NCBI RefSeq assembly: GCF_001428525.1
Contig: NZ_LMHW01000017.1
Coordinates: 186,001 to 250,000, forward strand
DNA length: 64,000 nucleotides
Reading direction: 5' to 3'
From: Flavobacterium sp. Root186
Lineage (GTDB): Bacteria; Bacteroidota; Bacteroidia; Flavobacteriales; Flavobacteriaceae
Position 1 is the first letter of the stretch, and every line of letters begins with the position of its first letter. The notes under the pieces were generated by a model. It was given only the letters and a program-made list of their open reading frames with translations, had not been told where the DNA came from and made no database searches. The position numbers and the translations under genes are program-made. Shown here in pieces: positions 49,050 through 59,007 of the stretch.

Positions 49050-52000
49050 ATGAGTTTATCAACTACAAGTATAAGAAGACCTGTTTTAACCATTGTACTG
49101 AATTTATTAATCATATTATTCGGTTTTATTGGTTATACATTTTTGGGTGTGCGAGAATTTCCTTCCATCGACCCGGCACAGGTTTCTATCAGAACAAGTT
49201 ACACAGGTGCTAATGCCGACATTATAGAATCGCAGATTACAGAACCGCTTGAAAAAGCTGTAAATGCGATCGACGGAATACGAAATATAACCTCTTCAAG
49301 TAATCAGGGAAGCAGTAATATTACTATCGAGTTTAATCTTGACAAAGATTTAGAAGAAGCTGCAAATGACGTACGTGATAAAGTATCGCAAGCCATTAGG
49401 AGTTTACCGCAAGATATTGATGCAGCGCCGGTTGTATCAAAAGCCGATGCTGATAGTGACGCGATTATTTCGATGACCGTTCAAAGTGATACCAGAAGTT
49501 CTTTAGAATTAAGTGATTATGCAGAAAATGTTATTTCACAGCGATTAGAGACAATCCCGGGTGTGAGCAGTGTGCAGATTTGGGGACAAAAACGTTACGC
49601 AATGCGTTTATGGATTGATCCTGTAAAATTAACGGCCTACGGCTGTACGGTTGCCGAAGTTCGTGATGCCTTAAATGCACAAAATGTCGAATTGCCTTCG
49701 GGAAAACTGACAGGAAATAATACCGAATTAACCGTAAAAACAATCGGTAACTTATCAAAAGCCGAAGAATTCAACAATATTATTATCCGTACCGACGGAG
49801 ATAAAATTGTTCGTTTAAGTGATGTGGGCGGCGCAGAATTAGGACCTGAAAATTTAGAAACAAAACTAAGCCAGTCAGGACTTCCTTTAATTGGTTTGGC
49901 AATTGTGCCAATGCCGGGAGCTAACTATTTAGACATTTCGAAAGAGTTTTATAAAAAATATGATGCTTTAAAAAAGGATCTTCCAAAAGATATTAAACTG
50001 AATATCGCGCTTGACAACACTATTTTCGTAAAGAAATCAGTACTTGAAGTTGCTGAAACTTTAGGAATTTCGATTATTCTGGTAATCATTATTATTTATC
50101 TTTTCTTTAGAGACTGGGCAATTGCCTTCAGACCTTTAATTGATATTCCGGTTTCGTTAATTGCTACTTTCTTTATTATGTGGCTTTTTGGGTTCTCAAT
50201 CAACGTATTAACTTTATTAGCGATCGTTTTAGCTACAGGTTTAGTTGTGGATGACGGAATTGTAGTTACCGAAAATATCTTTAAAAAGGTCGAAGAAGGA
50301 ATGTCGCCAATTGAAGCGTCAATTAAAGGTTCAAATGAAATTTTCTATGCCGTAATTTCGATTTCGGTAACACTTGCAGCGGTATTTTTACCTGTAATTT
50401 TCTTAGAAGGTTTCGTAGGCCGGCTTTTTAGGGAATTTGGAGTTGTAATTGGTGCAGCGGTTTTAATTTCTGCCTTTGTATCATTGACTTTAACACCAAT
50501 GCTGAATGCTTATTTAATGAAAGGCGGCGAACAGAAAAAATCTAAATTCTATATAAAAACGGAGCCTTTCTTTGAAAAAATGAATAGCGGTTATGCTGAG
50601 GCTTTAACCAAATTCATGGATAAAAAATGGATTAGTTTCCCGATTTTAATTGTTTGTTTTGGATTGATTTATTTATTCTTTACCATTCTTCCAAAAGAAA
50701 CAGCTCCTTATGACGACCGTGGTTCTGTAACCATGCGTATGACAACTCCCGAAGGATCTTCATACGAATATACAGACCGTTTTATGCAGGAAATCTCAAA
50801 ATTGATTGATGATTCAATTCCGGAGAAAAAAGTGAGTTTAGTAATTACTTCTCCCGGATTTAGCTCAAATTCGGTTAACAGCGGATTAGTCAGACTTACC
50901 TTGAAAGATGTCGAGGAAAGAAAAAAATCACAAAAAGATATTGCAGACGAATTAACAAAGTGGACAAAACAATATCCTAATGCTAAAACTTCTGTAACAC
51001 AGCAGCCTACAATTGCTGTAAACAGACGTGGCGGTTTACCAATTCAATATATTATTCAGGCCCCGAATTTTGAAAAATTAAAAGAAAAAATTCCTGTTTT
51101 TATGGATGAAGTTGGTAAAAGCGATGTTTTCTCTACTACCGATGTTAACTTGAAATTCAATAAACCTGAGATTAACGTAAGTATTGACCGTGCAAAAGCA
51201 GAGAGCTTAGGAATTTCGATTATTGATATTGCACAAACTTTACAGCTTTCATTGAGTGGACAGCGTTTTGGATATTTCATTAAAAACGGAAAACAATATC
51301 AGGTTATTGGTCAGTTTGATCAAAAAGACAGATCAAAACCTCTGGATTTAACTTCGATGTTTGTGAAAAACAAAAACGGACAATTAATTCAAATGGACAA
51401 CGTTGTAAATGTTGCAGAGCAAAGTAATCCGCCGCAATTGTACCACAACAACCGTTATATGTCTGCAACTGTTGCTGCTGGTTTAGCACCGGGAAAAAGT
51501 ATCAGCGATGGTATTCAGGAAATGGACAGAATTAAAGCCAAAGTTTTAAACGACAGTTTTACAACAGATTTAAGTGGAGAATCACGAGATTTTGTTGAGA
51601 GTAGTTCTAATACATCTTTTGCATTTGGATTAGCTTTATTATTGATTTTCCTGATTCTTGCAGCGCAATTTGAGAGTTTTATCGATCCGTTTATTATCAT
51701 ATTAACAGTGCCAATGGCGGTTGCCGGAGCTTTATTTTCGCTTTGGTTATTCAACCAGACATGGAATATTTTCAGCCAGATTGGAACCGTAATGCTTATT
51801 GGTCTGGTTACTAAAAACGGTATTTTGATTGTCGAATTTGCCAATCAGTTACGAGAACAGGGCAAACCAAAAATGGAAGCCATTCTAGAAGCATCAGAAG
51901 CACGTTTACGTCCTATTTTAATGACGAGTTTAGCGATTGCACTAGGAGCATTACCAATTGCTATGTCGCTTGGAGCCGCTTCTACCAGTAGAATTGGTAT

Positions 52001-52145
52001 GGGAGTTGTAATTGTGGGAGGAACAATTTTCTCTTTGGCGCTGACTCTTTTTGTTATTCCGGCAATCTATTTTATGTGGTCTAAAGCCAGAAAACATTAT
52101 CCTGAATTTGATCGTATCGACGAATACGAAAAAGAAAGTAAATAA
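49050..52145 (+). CDS. RND-family multidrug efflux transporter (HAE1/AcrB-like)
   Basis: 1031 residues, full length with 12 membrane helices and two large periplasmic loops. It begins SLSTTSIRRPVLTIVLNLLI, with the loop motif GANADIIESQITEPLEKAVN. The proton-relay aspartates lie in LATGLVVDDGIVVTENIFKK (near residue 400), and the second half has GLVTKNGILIVEFANQLREQ. It should export drugs or other amphiphilic compounds using the proton gradient. No TetR- or AraC-type regulator is beside the operon, so its inducer is unclear. The 107-base gap before it has AATCTAAAATC repeats. Confidence 0.95.
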   Translation: MSLSTTSIRRPVLTIVLNLLIILFGFIGYTFLGVREFPSIDPAQVSIRTSYTGANADIIESQITEPLEKAVNAIDGIRNITSSSNQGSSNITIEFNLDKDLEEAANDVRDKVSQAIRSLPQDIDAAPVVSKADADSDAIISMTVQSDTRSSLELSDYAENVISQRLETIPGVSSVQIWGQKRYAMRLWIDPVKLTAYGCTVAEVRDALNAQNVELPSGKLTGNNTELTVKTIGNLSKAEEFNNIIIRTDGDKIVRLSDVGGAELGPENLETKLSQSGLPLIGLAIVPMPGANYLDISKEFYKKYDALKKDLPKDIKLNIALDNTIFVKKSVLEVAETLGISIILVIIIIYLFFRDWAIAFRPLIDIPVSLIATFFIMWLFGFSINVLTLLAIVLATGLVVDDGIVVTENIFKKVEEGMSPIEASIKGSNEIFYAVISISVTLAAVFLPVIFLEGFVGRLFREFGVVIGAAVLISAFVSLTLTPMLNAYLMKGGEQKKSKFYIKTEPFFEKMNSGYAEALTKFMDKKWISFPILIVCFGLIYLFFTILPKETAPYDDRGSVTMRMTTPEGSSYEYTDRFMQEISKLIDDSIPEKKVSLVITSPGFSSNSVNSGLVRLTLKDVEERKKSQKDIADELTKWTKQYPNAKTSVTQQPTIAVNRRGGLPIQYIIQAPNFEKLKEKIPVFMDEVGKSDVFSTTDVNLKFNKPEINVSIDRAKAESLGISIIDIAQTLQLSLSGQRFGYFIKNGKQYQVIGQFDQKDRSKPLDLTSMFVKNKNGQLIQMDNVVNVAEQSNPPQLYHNNRYMSATVAAGLAPGKSISDGIQEMDRIKAKVLNDSFTTDLSGESRDFVESSSNTSFAFGLALLLIFLILAAQFESFIDPFIIILTVPMAVAGALFSLWLFNQTWNIFSQIGTVMLIGLVTKNGILIVEFANQLREQGKPKMEAILEASEARLRPILMTSLAIALGALPIAMSLGAASTSRIGMGVVIVGGTIFSLALTLFVIPAIYFMWSKARKHYPEFDRIDEYEKESK

Positions 52146-52154
52146 ATATTTATT

Positions 52155-52200
52155 GGCCACGAATTCACGAATTAATTAATAGAGTTTGTGAATTCGAGGC
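52155..52200. repeat. Inverted repeat of the GCCACGAATT family inside the efflux operon
   Basis: GGCCACGAATTCACGAATT near 52155 pairs with TTTGTGAATTCGAGGC ending at 52200. It lies between the pump and channel genes and may reduce transcription into the latter. Confidence 0.7.
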
Positions 52201-52214
52201 AAAAGAAAAATAAC

Positions 52215-53525
52215 ATGAATATTAAAAATATATACTGCACTTTAATAGTTCTGTTCTTCTGCATTATTAAAACAAATGCACAGGAAGTTTTGACTATTGA
52301 AGAAGCAATGAGAATCGCTTTAGAGAATAATTTTGAAATTAAAATTGCCAAAAATAATTCGACAATAAGCGAAACAAATGTTACCGTAGGAAATGCTGGT
52401 ATTCTGCCAACAGCAACAGCTAATATTGTAGACAACAACAGTGTTACAAACTCAACTCAGGTTCGTCAGGACGGAACATCAACTACATTAAACAATGCAA
52501 AAAACAACAATTTAACGTACGGTGTAAGTTTGGGCTGGACAGTTTTTGACGGAATGAGAATGTTTGCCAGGTATGATCAGTTAAAAGAACTTCAAAAACT
52601 AGGCGACGCCGAATTAAAAAGAACAATTCTCGTAAAAATTGGTCAGGTAAATGCTGCTTATTATGATTTGGTACAGCAACAGCATCAATTGGCCGCTTTA
52701 GATACTACAATCGTAATTTCAAAACAAAGAGTAGAACTGGCACAAAACCGTTTCACCATTGGTAAAGCTTCAAAATTAGAAGTTTTAAATGCACAGGTCG
52801 ATTTAAATACAGATCAGGTTACTTTATTGAGACAAAAAGAATCGTATGCCAATGCTAAAATATTATTGAACCAATATTTAGCCCGTGATCCTAAAATTAA
52901 TTTCAAAGTAACTGATTTAGTTACTGTTGATAACAAACTGGTTTTAGCCGATTTAATGAATTTAGCACAAAAACAAAATCCGGCATTGGAATCACAAATC
53001 ATCAATAAACGTATTGCAGAATTACAGCTGAAGCAAGTAAAAGCAAGCCGATACCCAACTGTAAATTTAACTTCTGGTTATAATTTTGCCGAAAGCCAGT
53101 CAAGTTTAGGATTTACAAGCGAAAACTCTTCAAGAGGTTTTACATATGGTTTTAATGCTTCTATGAATATTTTTGACGGATTTAACCAGCATCGAAATGA
53201 AAAAGTAGCCAAGCTTCAAATTGAAAATTCTCAAATCGCTATTGATCAGCAAAATATGATTTTGAATACACAATTAAGCACTGCTTTTCAAACCTATTTA
53301 ACCAATTTAGAATTGATTGATTTAGAAGAAAATAACGAAGCGATTGCCAGACAAAATTTAGAAATTACTTTAGATAAATTCAGAATTGGAACTATCACAA
53401 CCATTGATTTTAGAACCGCTCAGCTGAATTATGTAAATGCAAAAGTTCGCTACAGCAACGCACAATACGAAGCAAAATTATCTGAAATTGCCTTAAAAGA
53501 ATTAGCAGGAAATATTAATTTTTAA
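52215..53525 (+). CDS. TolC-family outer-membrane efflux protein
   Basis: 436 residues from MNIKNIYCTLIV; the start is chosen because a signal peptide begins there and ends at KTNAQ. Two repeats of the outer-membrane-factor fold are visible, each with long helices: EVLTIEEAMRIALENNFEIK early, ITLAQNRF-type AQNRFTIGKASKLEVLNAQVDL in the first half and EITLDKFRIGTITTIDFRTAQL in the second. It forms the exit duct for the RND pump encoded directly upstream. Confidence 0.93.
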   Translation: MNIKNIYCTLIVLFFCIIKTNAQEVLTIEEAMRIALENNFEIKIAKNNSTISETNVTVGNAGILPTATANIVDNNSVTNSTQVRQDGTSTTLNNAKNNNLTYGVSLGWTVFDGMRMFARYDQLKELQKLGDAELKRTILVKIGQVNAAYYDLVQQQHQLAALDTTIVISKQRVELAQNRFTIGKASKLEVLNAQVDLNTDQVTLLRQKESYANAKILLNQYLARDPKINFKVTDLVTVDNKLVLADLMNLAQKQNPALESQIINKRIAELQLKQVKASRYPTVNLTSGYNFAESQSSLGFTSENSSRGFTYGFNASMNIFDGFNQHRNEKVAKLQIENSQIAIDQQNMILNTQLSTAFQTYLTNLELIDLEENNEAIARQNLEITLDKFRIGTITTIDFRTAQLNYVNAKVRYSNAQYEAKLSEIALKELAGNINF

Positions 53526-53527
53526 AC

Positions 53528-53535
53528 TAATTTTG
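53528..53535 (+). promoter_or_regulatory. -7 box for the bestrophin-like gene
   Basis: TAATTTTG, beginning right after the TolC gene stop codon and ending 17 bases before the next ATG. No clear -33 box. Confidence 0.35.
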
Positions 53536-53552
53536 TTTTAAAACAAACTTAG

Positions 53553-54416
53553 ATGATCTCTTATAATACCAAAGACTGGTTTACATTTATATTCCATTTT
53601 CATAAATCAGATACCGTTAGAAAACTATTACCAATAATGGCTGCTATAGGTGTTTATTCCGCAACCGTTGGGTATCTGGAAGTTGAATACTTTAAAGTTG
53701 GTAAAAACGATTACATACACAACATTCCTATTATGCATGGAATGCTTGGTTTTGTAATTTCGTTATTGCTGGTTTTTAGAACAAACACCGCTTATGACCG
53801 TTGGTGGGAAGGACGTAAACTTTGGGGAGGCCTTGTAAACAGCAGCCGTAATCTTGCTATAAAACTTTCGGCTATTTTAAAAGACGAAAACGACAGGAGT
53901 TTCTTTAGAAAATTCATCCCATTATATGCTGATATTCTTCACAAACATTTAAAAGATGCTGACACCAGTAAACAGCTTTTTGAAGATGTTGATTTAGAAA
54001 TAGACCACCATAAACACAAGCCAAATCAGCTGAAAAAAATCATGTATCATAAAATCAATGATTTATATGATGCAAAAAAAATTACTGGTGATCAATTAAT
54101 CATTTTAAATGACGAACTGCAATCTTTTACAGATATCTGTGGAGCCTGTGAACGCATAAAAAACACACCTATTCCCTACTCTTACAGTGCCTTTATCAAG
54201 AAATTTATCTTCTTCTATACTATGACGCTTCCGTTTGGATATTCTATTAGTTTGGGATATTTTGTAGCACCCGTTGTTGTTTTTATATTTTATGTTTTAG
54301 CGAGTTTAGAACTTATTGCAGAGGAAATTGAAGATCCGTTTGGAGACGACGAAAATGATCTTCCAACAAAAAAGATTTCCGAAAACATCAAAAAACACAT
54401 TGAAGAATTGATTTAA
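53553..54416 (+). CDS. Bestrophin-like (UPF0187) membrane channel
   Basis: 287 residues. Membrane segments lie near residues 25-45, 65-85, 205-225 and 230-250. The family motif VFRTNTAYDRWWEGRKLWGG is at about residue 80, with CGACERIKNTPIPYSYSAFI near 195 and the C-terminal ELIAEEIEDPFGDDENDLP. Bacterial homologues such as KpBest form pentameric cation channels; plant and animal relatives conduct anions. It follows the efflux operon by 27 bases but has its own -7 box. Confidence 0.92.
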   Translation: MISYNTKDWFTFIFHFHKSDTVRKLLPIMAAIGVYSATVGYLEVEYFKVGKNDYIHNIPIMHGMLGFVISLLLVFRTNTAYDRWWEGRKLWGGLVNSSRNLAIKLSAILKDENDRSFFRKFIPLYADILHKHLKDADTSKQLFEDVDLEIDHHKHKPNQLKKIMYHKINDLYDAKKITGDQLIILNDELQSFTDICGACERIKNTPIPYSYSAFIKKFIFFYTMTLPFGYSISLGYFVAPVVVFIFYVLASLELIAEEIEDPFGDDENDLPTKKISENIKKHIEELI

Positions 54417-54517
54417 ACAAACTAAAACTCAAAAGAATAACGTATAATTTTGAGCTTACTAAACGTTTTAAGGCAGAAAAACCAAATAAATTCTTTCTTA
54501 CTACAATTCTCAATCCT

Positions 54518-54525
54518 TATATTTG
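54518..54525 (+). promoter_or_regulatory. -7 box for pheT
   Basis: TATATTTG, 26 bases before the ATG. The -33 region is not clear. Confidence 0.45.
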
Positions 54526-54551
54526 TATCCTGATAAAAGAATAAAACTAAC

Positions 54552-56972
54552 ATGAAAATATCTTATAACTGGTTAAAACAATTCATTAAAACGGATTGGA
54601 CATCTGAGCAAACATCTGAATTATTGACAGATTTGGGTCTTGAAGTTGAAGTTGTTGAAAAATACCAGTCAATTAAAGGCGGATTAGAAGGCGTTGTTGT
54701 AGGACATGTACTTACCTGCGAAAAACACCCTGATGCAGACAGATTAAATGTTACAACTGTAAATATTGGTTTAGAAGCTCCTGTACAAATTGTATGCGGT
54801 GCCGCGAATGTTGCTGCCGGACAAAAAGTTCCTGTTGCGACAATTGGAACTGTTTTATATGATAAAGAAGGCGTTGAATTTACTATTAAAAAAGGTAAAA
54901 TTCGCGGACAGGAAAGCCACGGAATGATTTGTGCCGAAGATGAATTAGGTCTTGGTACTGGTCACGACGGAATTATGGTTTTGGATGAAAATCTGGTTCC
55001 GGGAACTAAAGCTTCTGAAGTTTTTCAAATTGCAGATGATGAAGTTTTCGAAATTGGTTTAACGCCAAATCGTGCCGATGCGATGAGCCACTATGGAACT
55101 GCACGCGATTTAAGAGCCGGAATGCTTCAAAGAGGTGTAAATGTAGAACTGATTACACCTTCTGTAAGCAATTTTAGAGTTGATATGCGTACACTTAAAA
55201 TTGATGTTAATGTTGAAGAACCAGCTTTAGCACCAAGATATTGCGGTGTAACTATTTCTGGAATTACGGTTCATGAATCACCAAAATGGCTTCAGGATCG
55301 TTTAAAAGCAATTGGTTTAACTCCAAAAAATAATATTGTCGATGTTACTAATTATGTTTTACATGAATTAGGACAGCCGCTTCACGCTTTTGATGCTGCA
55401 AAAATTACCGGAAAAGTAATTGTAAAAACATTGCCTGAAGGAACAAAATTTACGACTCTTGATGATGTTGAAAGAACATTACATGCTGAGGATTTAATGA
55501 TTTGTGACGAAAAAGGCCCGCTTTGCATCGCAGGTGTTTTTGGAGGAAAAAAATCCGGCGTTACAGACGGAACAACTTCTATTTTCTTAGAAAGTGCTTA
55601 TTTTGATGCTGTAAGCGTTCGTAAGACTGCCAAAAGACATCAATTGAATACCGATGCTTCTTTTAGATTTGAAAGAGGAATTGACCCAACTATTACAGAA
55701 TATGCTTTAAAACGTGCTGCTATCTTAATTCAGGAAGTTGCAGGTGGAAAAATCACATCAGATGTTGTTGAAGTTTATCCTAAAAAAGTAGAAGATTTTT
55801 CGGTTTTATTGAATTTCAGCCACGTTTCTAAAATCATCGGACAGGAAATTCCAAAAGATACCATCAAAAAAATCCTGGTTTCTTTAGATATTAAAGTAAA
55901 CAGCGTTTCTGATACCGGTTTAGGTTTAACTATTCCGGCATATCGTGTAGACGTACAAAGAGAAATTGATGTTATCGAAGAAATTCTAAGAGTTTATGGT
56001 TACAATAATATTGAGTTTTCTAAAAAATTCAACGCAACGGTAGCTAATTCTCCAAGAACAGAAGATTATAAAGTACAAAATGTTATCGCTTCTCAATTGA
56101 ACTCACAAGGTTTTCATGAAATGATGGCAAACTCTTTAACAACAGCTGCATATGCAAAATTATCGACTGTTTTAAAAGAAGAGCATAATGTAACAATGCT
56201 GAATCCCTTAAGCAGTGATTTAGCAACAATGCGTCAATCGTTGTTGTTTTCTGCTCTTGAAGCGATTTCCTATAATATTAACCGAAGAAATTCTGATCTA
56301 AAATTATTTGAATTCGGAAAATCCTATCACAAATACTTAAACGGTTACGAAGAGCACAAACATTTAACTTTGTCTATTTCAGGAAACAGAAATAAAGAAA
56401 GCTGGACAGCGCCGCAAAAAGGAACTGATTTCTTCTTGTTGAAAGGGTATGTAAAAGCTATTCTTGCTCGTTTGGGAATTGAAAAAATTTCGAATGCTCC
56501 GGTACAGTCTGATGTTTTCTCAGAAGGAACATCTATTTGCTACAACAACGATACATTAGTTGAAATGGGAGTGGTTAAAAAATCGATTTTAAAACATTTC
56601 GGAATTAAGCAAGATGTTTATTATGCAGATTTCAACTGGGATTTGATTTTAAAAATCATTACAGGAAAAATTAAATATACCGAAATTCCTAAATACCCGG
56701 AAGTTCGCAGAGATTTAGCTTTGTTAATCGATGAAAAAACTACTTACGAAAGTGTTTTTAATTTGGCAAGACAAACGGAAAAAGCACTTTTAAAAGACAT
56801 TAATCTATTTGATGTGTATCAGGGAGACAAACTTCCGGCAGGTAAAAAATCGTATGCATTGAGCTTTACAATTCAGGATAATACAAAAACGCTTACTGAT
56901 GCTCAGATTGATAAAATCATGTCTAAACTACAACAGACTTTTGAAACTGAACTTGGTGCAAGCTTAAGATAA
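54552..56972 (+). CDS. pheT: Phenylalanine-tRNA ligase beta subunit
   Basis: 806 residues, full length. The EMAP/tRNA-binding domain (about 40-155, GVVVGHVLTCEKHPDADRLN) is followed by B3/B4 with the editing site, the B5 domain (about 410-490), a class II core-like domain (about 500-700) and the FDX-anticodon-binding domain at the end (YPEVRRDLALLIDEKTTYES). It pairs with the alpha subunit (PheS), whose gene is not adjacent, to charge tRNA-Phe. A strong terminator follows directly. Confidence 0.97.
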   Translation: MKISYNWLKQFIKTDWTSEQTSELLTDLGLEVEVVEKYQSIKGGLEGVVVGHVLTCEKHPDADRLNVTTVNIGLEAPVQIVCGAANVAAGQKVPVATIGTVLYDKEGVEFTIKKGKIRGQESHGMICAEDELGLGTGHDGIMVLDENLVPGTKASEVFQIADDEVFEIGLTPNRADAMSHYGTARDLRAGMLQRGVNVELITPSVSNFRVDMRTLKIDVNVEEPALAPRYCGVTISGITVHESPKWLQDRLKAIGLTPKNNIVDVTNYVLHELGQPLHAFDAAKITGKVIVKTLPEGTKFTTLDDVERTLHAEDLMICDEKGPLCIAGVFGGKKSGVTDGTTSIFLESAYFDAVSVRKTAKRHQLNTDASFRFERGIDPTITEYALKRAAILIQEVAGGKITSDVVEVYPKKVEDFSVLLNFSHVSKIIGQEIPKDTIKKILVSLDIKVNSVSDTGLGLTIPAYRVDVQREIDVIEEILRVYGYNNIEFSKKFNATVANSPRTEDYKVQNVIASQLNSQGFHEMMANSLTTAAYAKLSTVLKEEHNVTMLNPLSSDLATMRQSLLFSALEAISYNINRRNSDLKLFEFGKSYHKYLNGYEEHKHLTLSISGNRNKESWTAPQKGTDFFLLKGYVKAILARLGIEKISNAPVQSDVFSEGTSICYNNDTLVEMGVVKKSILKHFGIKQDVYYADFNWDLILKIITGKIKYTEIPKYPEVRRDLALLIDEKTTYESVFNLARQTEKALLKDINLFDVYQGDKLPAGKKSYALSFTIQDNTKTLTDAQIDKIMSKLQQTFETELGASLR

Positions 56973-56993
56973 ATCTTAAAGTTATTAAACAAC

Positions 56994-57030
56994 AAAACCC
57001 GACAAGTATAAACCTGTCGGGTTTTTTATT
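56994..57030 (+). terminator. Intrinsic terminator of pheT
   Basis: CCCGACAAG pairs with CCTGTCGGG (one bulge) around a short loop and is followed by six T, 25 bases past the stop codon. Confidence 0.9.
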
Positions 57031-57215
57031 TTGTTTCAAGTTTCAGGTTTCAGGTGGCTGCCTGAGTATCATTTTACCATAAAATTCGCAAAGAATTTCA
57101 CAAAGCTTTTGAAAGTTTTTGTGACCCACATCTTCAAAAAATTTCTTTCTTTACGTAATCCTTTGCGGACTTTGAGGTTAATTAACAAGCTGCCAAGCCT
57201 GAAACCTTAAACACC
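57031..57215. repeat. Repeat-rich gap between pheT and the 124-residue protein gene
   Basis: It opens with GTTTCAAGTTTCAGGTTTCA, the word of the 28615 and 31881 repeats, and closes near 57190 with CCAAGCCTGAAACC, a partial complement. Between them are TTCGCAAAGAATTTCACAAAG and CCTTTGCGGACTTTGAGG, which form a second inverted pair. Confidence 0.55.
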
Positions 57216-57234
57216 AAAAAATAAAAAAAACTTA

Positions 57235-57609
57235 CTAACTAATTAAATATCTATTCCAAATTTGGTCTCCAAGTTTCTGAATTCCTGTTCCCAGATTTTC
57301 AGTTTCTAATTTTTGACGTGAATTATCATCAAAAATAATTTCAAGATAAATTCTTCCGTATTCTTCACTTACATTCCATCTCCCGGTCTCTTTTTGAGAA
57401 GATTCACTTGGTGCATACAAACCTCCGCCAGAAACACTTCTAAAAGATTCTTTTAAATAAACTGCACTAAAATCTGAATACAAATAAATAGCGTACTTTA
57501 TTTCTTCATACCAGCCTCCGCCAGAATAATCTCTGTCGCTGTTTGCTCTTTCCAGACGGAGCACTTTATTAGATAAAGTGTTTACCATTTGATTGACTAA
57601 ATAACTCAT
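57235..57609 (-). CDS. Hypothetical protein, 124 residues
   Basis: Soluble, no signal peptide, family not recognised. A helical start (MSYLVNQMVNTLSNKVLRLE) is followed by a glycine-rich stretch (YSGGGWYEEIKY) and a sheet-like region: VYLKESFRSVSGGGLYAP, TGRWNVSEEYGRIYLEIIFD and GIQKLGDQIWNRYLIS. The last parts look like the final strands of a small beta barrel. It stands alone, convergent with pheT. Confidence 0.65.
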   Translation of the reverse strand: MSYLVNQMVNTLSNKVLRLERANSDRDYSGGGWYEEIKYAIYLYSDFSAVYLKESFRSVSGGGLYAPSESSQKETGRWNVSEEYGRIYLEIIFDDNSRQKLETENLGTGIQKLGDQIWNRYLIS

Positions 57610-57827
57610 AATCTAAATTGTTAATTATTGATTGTTAGTTATAAATTTTCACTCTGACTTCTTCTGCTGAAAGAATTTTCTTTACTGCTGTTTACGTGCT
57701 TTTGGCATCCCTTTTCGCTCTAAAAAATTGACATCGTAAAATTATTTAATTACAAAATAGTATTGTGCAGTATTTTAACCCGTTTTTTTAGATAATTTTA
57801 CCTGAAGAAAAAAGGGTATTTTTCCCC

Positions 57828-57858
57828 TTGTATTGTTTTTAGGCATCAAATAATTTTG
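57828..57858 (+). promoter_or_regulatory. Promoter of the four-gene two-component operon
   Basis: TTG at 57828-57830, a 20-base spacer and TAATTTTG at 57851-57858. The first ATG follows 59 bases later. The remaining 220 bases of this gap hold no other feature I can name. Confidence 0.55.
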
Positions 57859-57917
57859 TCGTCTACAATTAAAAAAACTGTAAACTAAACCATTAACCAA
57901 TTAAATTAAAAATAACA

Positions 57918-58352
57918 ATGAAAAATCCACCCGCAAAACCAAATCAGTTAATAACTAAAGAATTTGCAAAGCAATTAAATGTTAACTACAACACTAAAAA
58001 AGCGGCATCCTTAACCGGTAAACGTGCTAAAAAAGAAGATGCAAATGCTGTTTGGTATTCATTAGAAGCTTTAGAAAGTTATATTCACTATATTAAAACC
58101 AATGGCGCAAAAGACGGATATAACGTAGATGGAATACGTTTTTATTTTGGTGTATATCCAGATGATGAACAACACGGTGAAAAAGCCGGATTAACAACCC
58201 TATTCTTGGTTCCGACAGGAAAAAAAGTTGAAGATAATACCGCAAAGATTCAAAGTTTTGCAATGGTGCAAGAATCAGCTCCAGCTGATATTCAAAGTCT
58301 TGAACCTATGAATTACGGTAATATCGGAAGACCGCCAAGCTTAATCTATTAA
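57918..58352 (+). CDS. Hypothetical protein, first gene of a two-component operon
   Basis: 144 residues, soluble, family not recognised. It opens with a proline-rich NPPAKPNQLITKEFAKQLNV and contains AVWYSLEALESYIHYIK, then GIRFYFGVYPDDEQHGEKAG and LTTLFLVPTGKKV, a sheet-like core that could be a ligand-binding or enzyme-like domain, and a flexible tail ending PPSLIY. It is separated from the membrane protein gene by only seven bases and so shares its operon with the kinase and regulator. Confidence 0.72.
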   Translation: MKNPPAKPNQLITKEFAKQLNVNYNTKKAASLTGKRAKKEDANAVWYSLEALESYIHYIKTNGAKDGYNVDGIRFYFGVYPDDEQHGEKAGLTTLFLVPTGKKVEDNTAKIQSFAMVQESAPADIQSLEPMNYGNIGRPPSLIY

Positions 58353-58359
58353 TAAAACT

Positions 58360-59007
58360 ATGTTTGAATTTTTAAGATCGTATATCATTTATTTAGCTTT
58401 ATTATCAGGAGGCATCGGATTAATTTCAATGCATAAATTACCTGGTAATAAAGCTAAATTTTTAGTAATTTTAATCTTTTTTTCTGCACTAATAGAATTA
58501 GTGGGATATTATTTTACCTATTTGACAGGCTTATTAAATTATTATGTCTATAATTTCTATATGTTTGTCAGCTTTTCTGCCTATATACTACTGCTGCGCA
58601 GTCTTTTGTCGAAGATAAATTACAGGATGACGGCAGTTTACTTTTTAATTCTGTTTATTGTTTCATTTTTTTTAAACATTATTTATTTTAAAGAGGATAC
58701 AAATCGTTCCTTTACATACAGTTTTGCTATAGGTGTAATGTTAGTATTAATATTATCCTGCTTATATTTGGTGGAGATTTTTAATTCAGACAAAATTTTA
58801 AATTTCAAACGATCTGTTTTTTTCTGGTACATTTTAGGAATACTGGTTTTTCATGTTCCTTTTACGCCTTTTATGCTGGCTATTAATTGGTTTCTTATCA
58901 AACAAGATGAATCAGTATTTAGTCTCGTATTGTTTATCTTGAATTTTTTAGCACATAGCTGCTACATTATAGGATTTTTATGGAGCGAAAAGAAATACAA
59001 TTATTAG
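58360..59007 (+). CDS. Seven-helix membrane protein of unknown function
   Basis: 215 residues, almost wholly membrane-embedded with about seven helices (for example YIIYLALLSGGIGLISM, FLVILIFFSALIELVGYYF, AIGVMLVLILSCLYLVEIF). No large loops. The form resembles sensory seven-helix modules that precede LytS/NarX-type kinases, here as a separate protein. Its end overlaps the start of the kinase gene by 28 bases, so the two are translationally coupled. Confidence 0.8.
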   Translation: MFEFLRSYIIYLALLSGGIGLISMHKLPGNKAKFLVILIFFSALIELVGYYFTYLTGLLNYYVYNFYMFVSFSAYILLLRSLLSKINYRMTAVYFLILFIVSFFLNIIYFKEDTNRSFTYSFAIGVMLVLILSCLYLVEIFNSDKILNFKRSVFFWYILGILVFHVPFTPFMLAINWFLIKQDESVFSLVLFILNFLAHSCYIIGFLWSEKKYNY

